Origin: Planctomycetia bacterium
GTDB lineage: Bacteria > Planctomycetota > PLA2 > JAEUHO01
Assembly: GCA_030618975.1 (NCBI GenBank)
Contig: JAUXCH010000190.1
Location: 1-8,112, forward strand
Direction of reading: 5' to 3'
Length of the DNA stretch: 8,112 nucleotides
Shown: positions 6,377-8,112 of the stretch, piece by piece
Layout of the letters: every line of letters begins with the position of its first letter
Position numbering within the stretch: the stretch's first letter is position 1
The notes under the pieces: model-generated
The model's database searches: none
Told to the model about the DNA's origin: nothing
Seen by the model: the letters and a program-made list of their open reading frames with translations, nothing else
Made by a program: the position numbers and the translations under genes

Positions 6377-7705
6377 TCAGTCGTCGCGACGCTTCGCGGT
6401 GAGGGAGTTCACGAACTCCTCGTTCGTCTCGGTCTGGTTCATCCGGTCGATGAGGAGTTCCATGGCCTCCACGGGGCGCACCTTGTTGAGGACCCTGCGG
6501 AGTCGGTAGACCTTCTCGAGGAACGACGGGGCCAGGAGCTTCTCCTCCTTGCGCGTCCCCGACTTGTTCACGTCGATGGCGGGCCAGATCCGTTGTTCGG
6601 CGAGGTCCCGGTCGAGCACCAGTTCCATGTTGCCGGTGCCCTTGAACTCCTCGAAGATCACCTGGTCCATGCGGGACCCCGTGTCGATGAGCGCCGTGGC
6701 GAGGATGGTGAGGGACCCGCCGAACTCGACCTTCCGCGCCGCCCCGAAGAACGCCTTCGGACGCTCCAGGGTGCGGGAGTCGATGCCGCCCGAGAGCGTG
6801 CGGCCGCCTCCCCGCTGCAGCAGGTTGTACGCGCGCCCGAGACGGGTCAGGGAATCCATGAGGATGACCACGTCCATGCCGGTCTCGACGAGACGCTTCG
6901 CCTTCTTCAGCGCCGTCTCCGTGAGGCGCACGTGGTTTTCGGGTGTCTTGTCGTTGGTGGACACCGCCACCTCGCCTTTCACGGCGCGGCGCATCGCGGT
7001 GGCCTCCTCCGGCCGCTCGTCCACGAGGAGGACCATGAGGTACGCCTCGGGGTGGTTGTCCTGCACGGCCTGCGCGATCTTCTGGAGGATGATCGTCTTG
7101 CCGGCACGCGGAGGCGACACCAGCAGACCGCGCTGCCCGAAACCGATCGGGCAGAGCATGTCGATGATGCGCAGCGTGATGTCGGTCGAGCCCGTGGTCA
7201 GGTCGATCTTGCGCTCCGGGTCGATGACCGTCAGCGTGTCCCACTTCGGGGTCTTGAAGTAGAGATGGGGCTCCACGGCGCAGATCGAGCTCGGCTTCAA
7301 GAACTGGGGGTTCTGGCCGCGTCGCTTGGGCGGACCGACTTCCCCGTCCACCACGACCCCGTCCCGGAGGCCGTACTGGCGCACGACGGCGGGCGCGACG
7401 TAGGCGTCTTCGAGGTTGGGCACGTAGCCCAGGCCCGGGCTCCTGAGGAAGCCGTGGCCGTCGCGCGTCGCGTCGAGCACGCCCATCTCGTAGAGGGCCT
7501 CCATCGAGGGCTTCTCGAAGGGGTCGTCGGGATCCGGGGGCGGGGGCGCCGGCTCGTCGTGGAGCGCGCCCGAGGGCAGCCCGGACTCGTCGAACACCGG
7601 GGCATCCGAAGTCTGCTGCTGGGGTCGGGACCGCCCGCGTCCGCCGCGCCGTCTGCGGCGCCTGCGGCTGGACGAACCACCCGAAGTGGAGGTGTGGTCA
7701 CTCAT
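6377..7705 (-). CDS. rho: Transcription termination factor Rho
   Basis: A 442-aa hexameric RNA-dependent ATPase/translocase that ends transcription in the cytoplasm. The N-terminus (1-65) is low-complexity: Ser/Thr, seven arginines in a row (14-20), RGRSR, QQQ, then an acidic Pro stretch (PAPPPPDPDDP). The cold-shock-like RNA-binding domain (about 76-145) carries GHGFLR at 83-88 and a YGLRDGVVVDG segment. The ATPase core has GQRGLLVSPPRAGKT (Walker A, Lys203), VDERPEEAT (catalytic glutamate region), ILMDSLTR (Walker B, Asp284), the R-loop region KGTGNMEL and PAIDVNKSGTRKEE (arginine-finger region). All are near-identical to well-studied Rho proteins. The usual N-terminal helical bundle (Rho_N, the LKxxSxxEL and KxELI type sequence) is largely absent. 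I chose ATG 7705 because GAGGA lies 10 bases upstream; the frame stays open to 8065, but that part has poorer codon bias. Confidence 0.97.
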   Translation of the reverse strand: MSDHTSTSGGSSSRRRRRRRGGRGRSRPQQQTSDAPVFDESGLPSGALHDEPAPPPPDPDDPFEKPSMEALYEMGVLDATRDGHGFLRSPGLGYVPNLEDAYVAPAVVRQYGLRDGVVVDGEVGPPKRRGQNPQFLKPSSICAVEPHLYFKTPKWDTLTVIDPERKIDLTTGSTDITLRIIDMLCPIGFGQRGLLVSPPRAGKTIILQKIAQAVQDNHPEAYLMVLLVDERPEEATAMRRAVKGEVAVSTNDKTPENHVRLTETALKKAKRLVETGMDVVILMDSLTRLGRAYNLLQRGGGRTLSGGIDSRTLERPKAFFGAARKVEFGGSLTILATALIDTGSRMDQVIFEEFKGTGNMELVLDRDLAEQRIWPAIDVNKSGTRKEEKLLAPSFLEKVYRLRRVLNKVRPVEAMELLIDRMNQTETNEEFVNSLTAKRRDD

Positions 7706-7715
7706 CGTCAACTCG

Positions 7716-7729
7716 TCCTCGCTGGAGGA
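7716..7729 (-). promoter_or_regulatory. rho: Hairpin pairing the rho ribosome-binding site
   Basis: On the minus strand UCCUC (7729-7725), a 4-base CAGC loop and GAGGA (7720-7716) form a perfect 5-bp stem. GAGGA is the only good Shine-Dalgarno string before the rho ATG and lies 10 bases from it. Folding would hide it from the ribosome. Confidence 0.5.
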
Positions 7730-7730
7730 T

Positions 7731-7747
7731 GGGCGCGTCACGCGCCC
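7731..7747 (-). other. Perfect GGGCGCG hairpin in the rho leader
   Basis: GGGCGCG (7731-7737) and CGCGCCC (7741-7747) are exact inverted repeats around a 3-base loop. The hairpin sits one base away from the ribosome-binding-site hairpin, so the two could stack coaxially. No U-tract follows, so a plain intrinsic terminator is unlikely. Confidence 0.6.
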
Positions 7748-7772
7748 CGGGGCTGCGGATGCCCCTATGCCT

Positions 7773-7794
7773 GGGGAGCCCGTGAGGCTCACCC
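7773..7794 (-). other. Bulged hairpin in the rho leader with a competing partner
   Basis: GAGCC (7776-7780) pairs with GGCTC (7786-7790), extended by GGG/CCC across a one-base bulge at 7791. The same GGGG run (7773-7776) can instead pair with CCCC at 7762-7765. Two mutually exclusive folds are therefore possible. High G+C makes some of this expected by chance. Confidence 0.35.
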
Positions 7795-7859
7795 CTACGA
7801 TCGGGAGGTCCACGTCGCCACCTCCCCTGGAGTCCCCCGGTTGCCCGGCGTGCCCCCCA

Positions 7860-7932
7860 CTCGAAGAGGTGGCTGGGTCTCCCGCCGCCACGGCCTCCAC
7901 GGAGCCCGTGGCGTGGGAAGTGGTGCTTCGAG
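7860..7932 (-). ncRNA. 73-nt extended hairpin element in the rho leader
   Basis: The outer arms CTCGAAG (7860-7866) and CTTCGAG (7926-7932) are an exact 7-bp match. The inner arms CGCCACGG (7886-7893) and CCGTGGCG (7906-7913) are an exact 8-bp match around a 12-base loop. On the minus strand UUCCC/GGGAG extends the inner stem across a small internal loop. Nested, perfectly complementary arms are more than expected from composition alone. The loop side also allows an alternative CCACGG/CCGTGG pairing. It matches no RNA family I recognise; a leader element is the likeliest reading, and transcription is unproven. Confidence 0.4.
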
Positions 7933-8068
7933 GGGGGATGCGCAGCGGCTGCGGCTTACCCGCGTCCAAGCGGGCCCCGGCCCCGGAAGAAGACCTCCGT
8001 CGCGCACCATGGTACGCCCCGGAGGGGCTGGCGCAACAAAGTCCACCCCCCTCCGTCCTCCGCAACGA

Positions 8069-8087
8069 GCCGGAACCGGGTTCCGGC
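8069..8087. other. 19-bp near-perfect palindrome far upstream of rho
   Basis: GCCGGAACC (8069-8077) and GGTTCCGGC (8079-8087) are exact inverted repeats around one central base. It could be a dimeric repressor operator or an RNA hairpin, perhaps ending a gene outside the window. No T-run follows on either strand, so an intrinsic terminator is not supported. Confidence 0.5.
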
Positions 8088-8112
8088 CCCCACGCCCACG
8101 TCGAACGTTCCA

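Larger units (their letters stand above)
7706..8112 (-). promoter_or_regulatory. Structured upstream/leader region of rho
   Basis: No convincing gene lies in these 407 bases. Reading frames are open, but their third-position G+C is clearly lower than in the three genes and their translations resemble no protein I know. The region is instead packed with inverted repeats: 7716-7729, 7731-7747, 7773-7794, 7860-7932, 7941-7953, 7959-7974, 8016-8028 and 8069-8087. In E. coli, rho has a long leader through which Rho attenuates its own synthesis, so a regulatory leader is a reasonable inference. The only promoter-like pair I see is TTGCGC and TACCAT, 16 bases apart on the minus strand near 8010-8040. 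It matches consensus weakly. The transcription start is unknown. Confidence 0.5.

Noticed and set aside
2142..6509. A 1455-codon open frame on the plus strand, opposite the protease gene
   Set aside because: It lies antisense to a gene with clear family motifs. Its translation is dominated by Arg, Leu, Val and Asp, as expected when a strongly GC-biased coding strand is read backwards. It ends past the protease start without any motif I recognise.
6186..7244. In-frame upstream extension of the protease frame
   Set aside because: It would overlap rho for most of its length and place the signal peptide in the middle of the protein. The ATG at 6185 has a good ribosome-binding site.
7795..8046. 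Possible 83-codon leader ORF (GTG start with GGAGG nearby) before rho
   Set aside because: Codon third positions are clearly less GC-rich than in the real genes, the product is Pro/Arg/Trp-rich without pattern, and the start is weak. A leader peptide cannot be claimed from this.
7706..8065. N-terminal extension of Rho by 120 residues from a TTG at 8065
   Set aside because: Third-position G+C is lower than in the genes, the sequence is low-complexity Ser/Gly/Pro without family similarity, and the stretch has many RNA-type inverted repeats. It is not fully excluded.

Overview
The window is high-GC DNA (about two thirds G+C or more by eye). It carries three genes on the minus strand, read right to left: the transcription terminator rho (7705..6377), a very large exported Tricorn-type protease (6185..2184) and an exported HEAT-repeat protein (2106..61). 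The style points to Planctomycetota or a related environmental lineage. The indications are an exported Tricorn homologue with a long Lys/Pro- and Glu/Pro-linked C-terminal extension, a secreted Pro-rich HEAT protein with a W..WWNLN motif, and a Rho with an Arg-rich N-terminus. This assignment is inference from recalled family style, not from a search.

Layout. Positions 7706-8112 are the region upstream of rho. They look non-coding and hold an unusual density of inverted repeats, including one that pairs the rho ribosome-binding site and a 73-nt extended hairpin. This fits a structured, possibly autoregulatory rho leader. Rho follows (442 aa). Next come 191 bp of intergenic DNA with two strong hairpins just after the rho stop, a GGCACCCG tandem repeat and a further hairpin. 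The Tricorn-type protease (1333 aa) has a signal peptide, about twelve recognisable beta-propeller blades, a PDZ domain and an S41 catalytic core with all four tetrad positions recognisable. Two copies of an unrecognised roughly 120-130-residue domain follow, each preceded by a low-complexity charged linker. A 77-bp gap leads to the HEAT-repeat protein (681 aa from a GTG start). Immediately after its stop codon the window opens in an exact 19-bp tandem repeat that may continue beyond position 1.

How the genes relate. The three genes are co-directional. The 77-bp spacing of the protease and HEAT genes, with no obvious terminator between them, allows co-transcription. Both products are predicted to be exported, so a shared envelope or periplasmic role is plausible but unproven. 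Rho is a housekeeping gene separated by hairpins, and its adjacency is probably not functional.

I see no CRISPR array, mobile element, tRNA or rRNA, and no clear undescribed multi-gene system. The points most worth a second look are the structured rho leader, the duplicated C-terminal domain of the protease, the Rho N-terminus, and the 19-bp repeat at the end of the HEAT gene.
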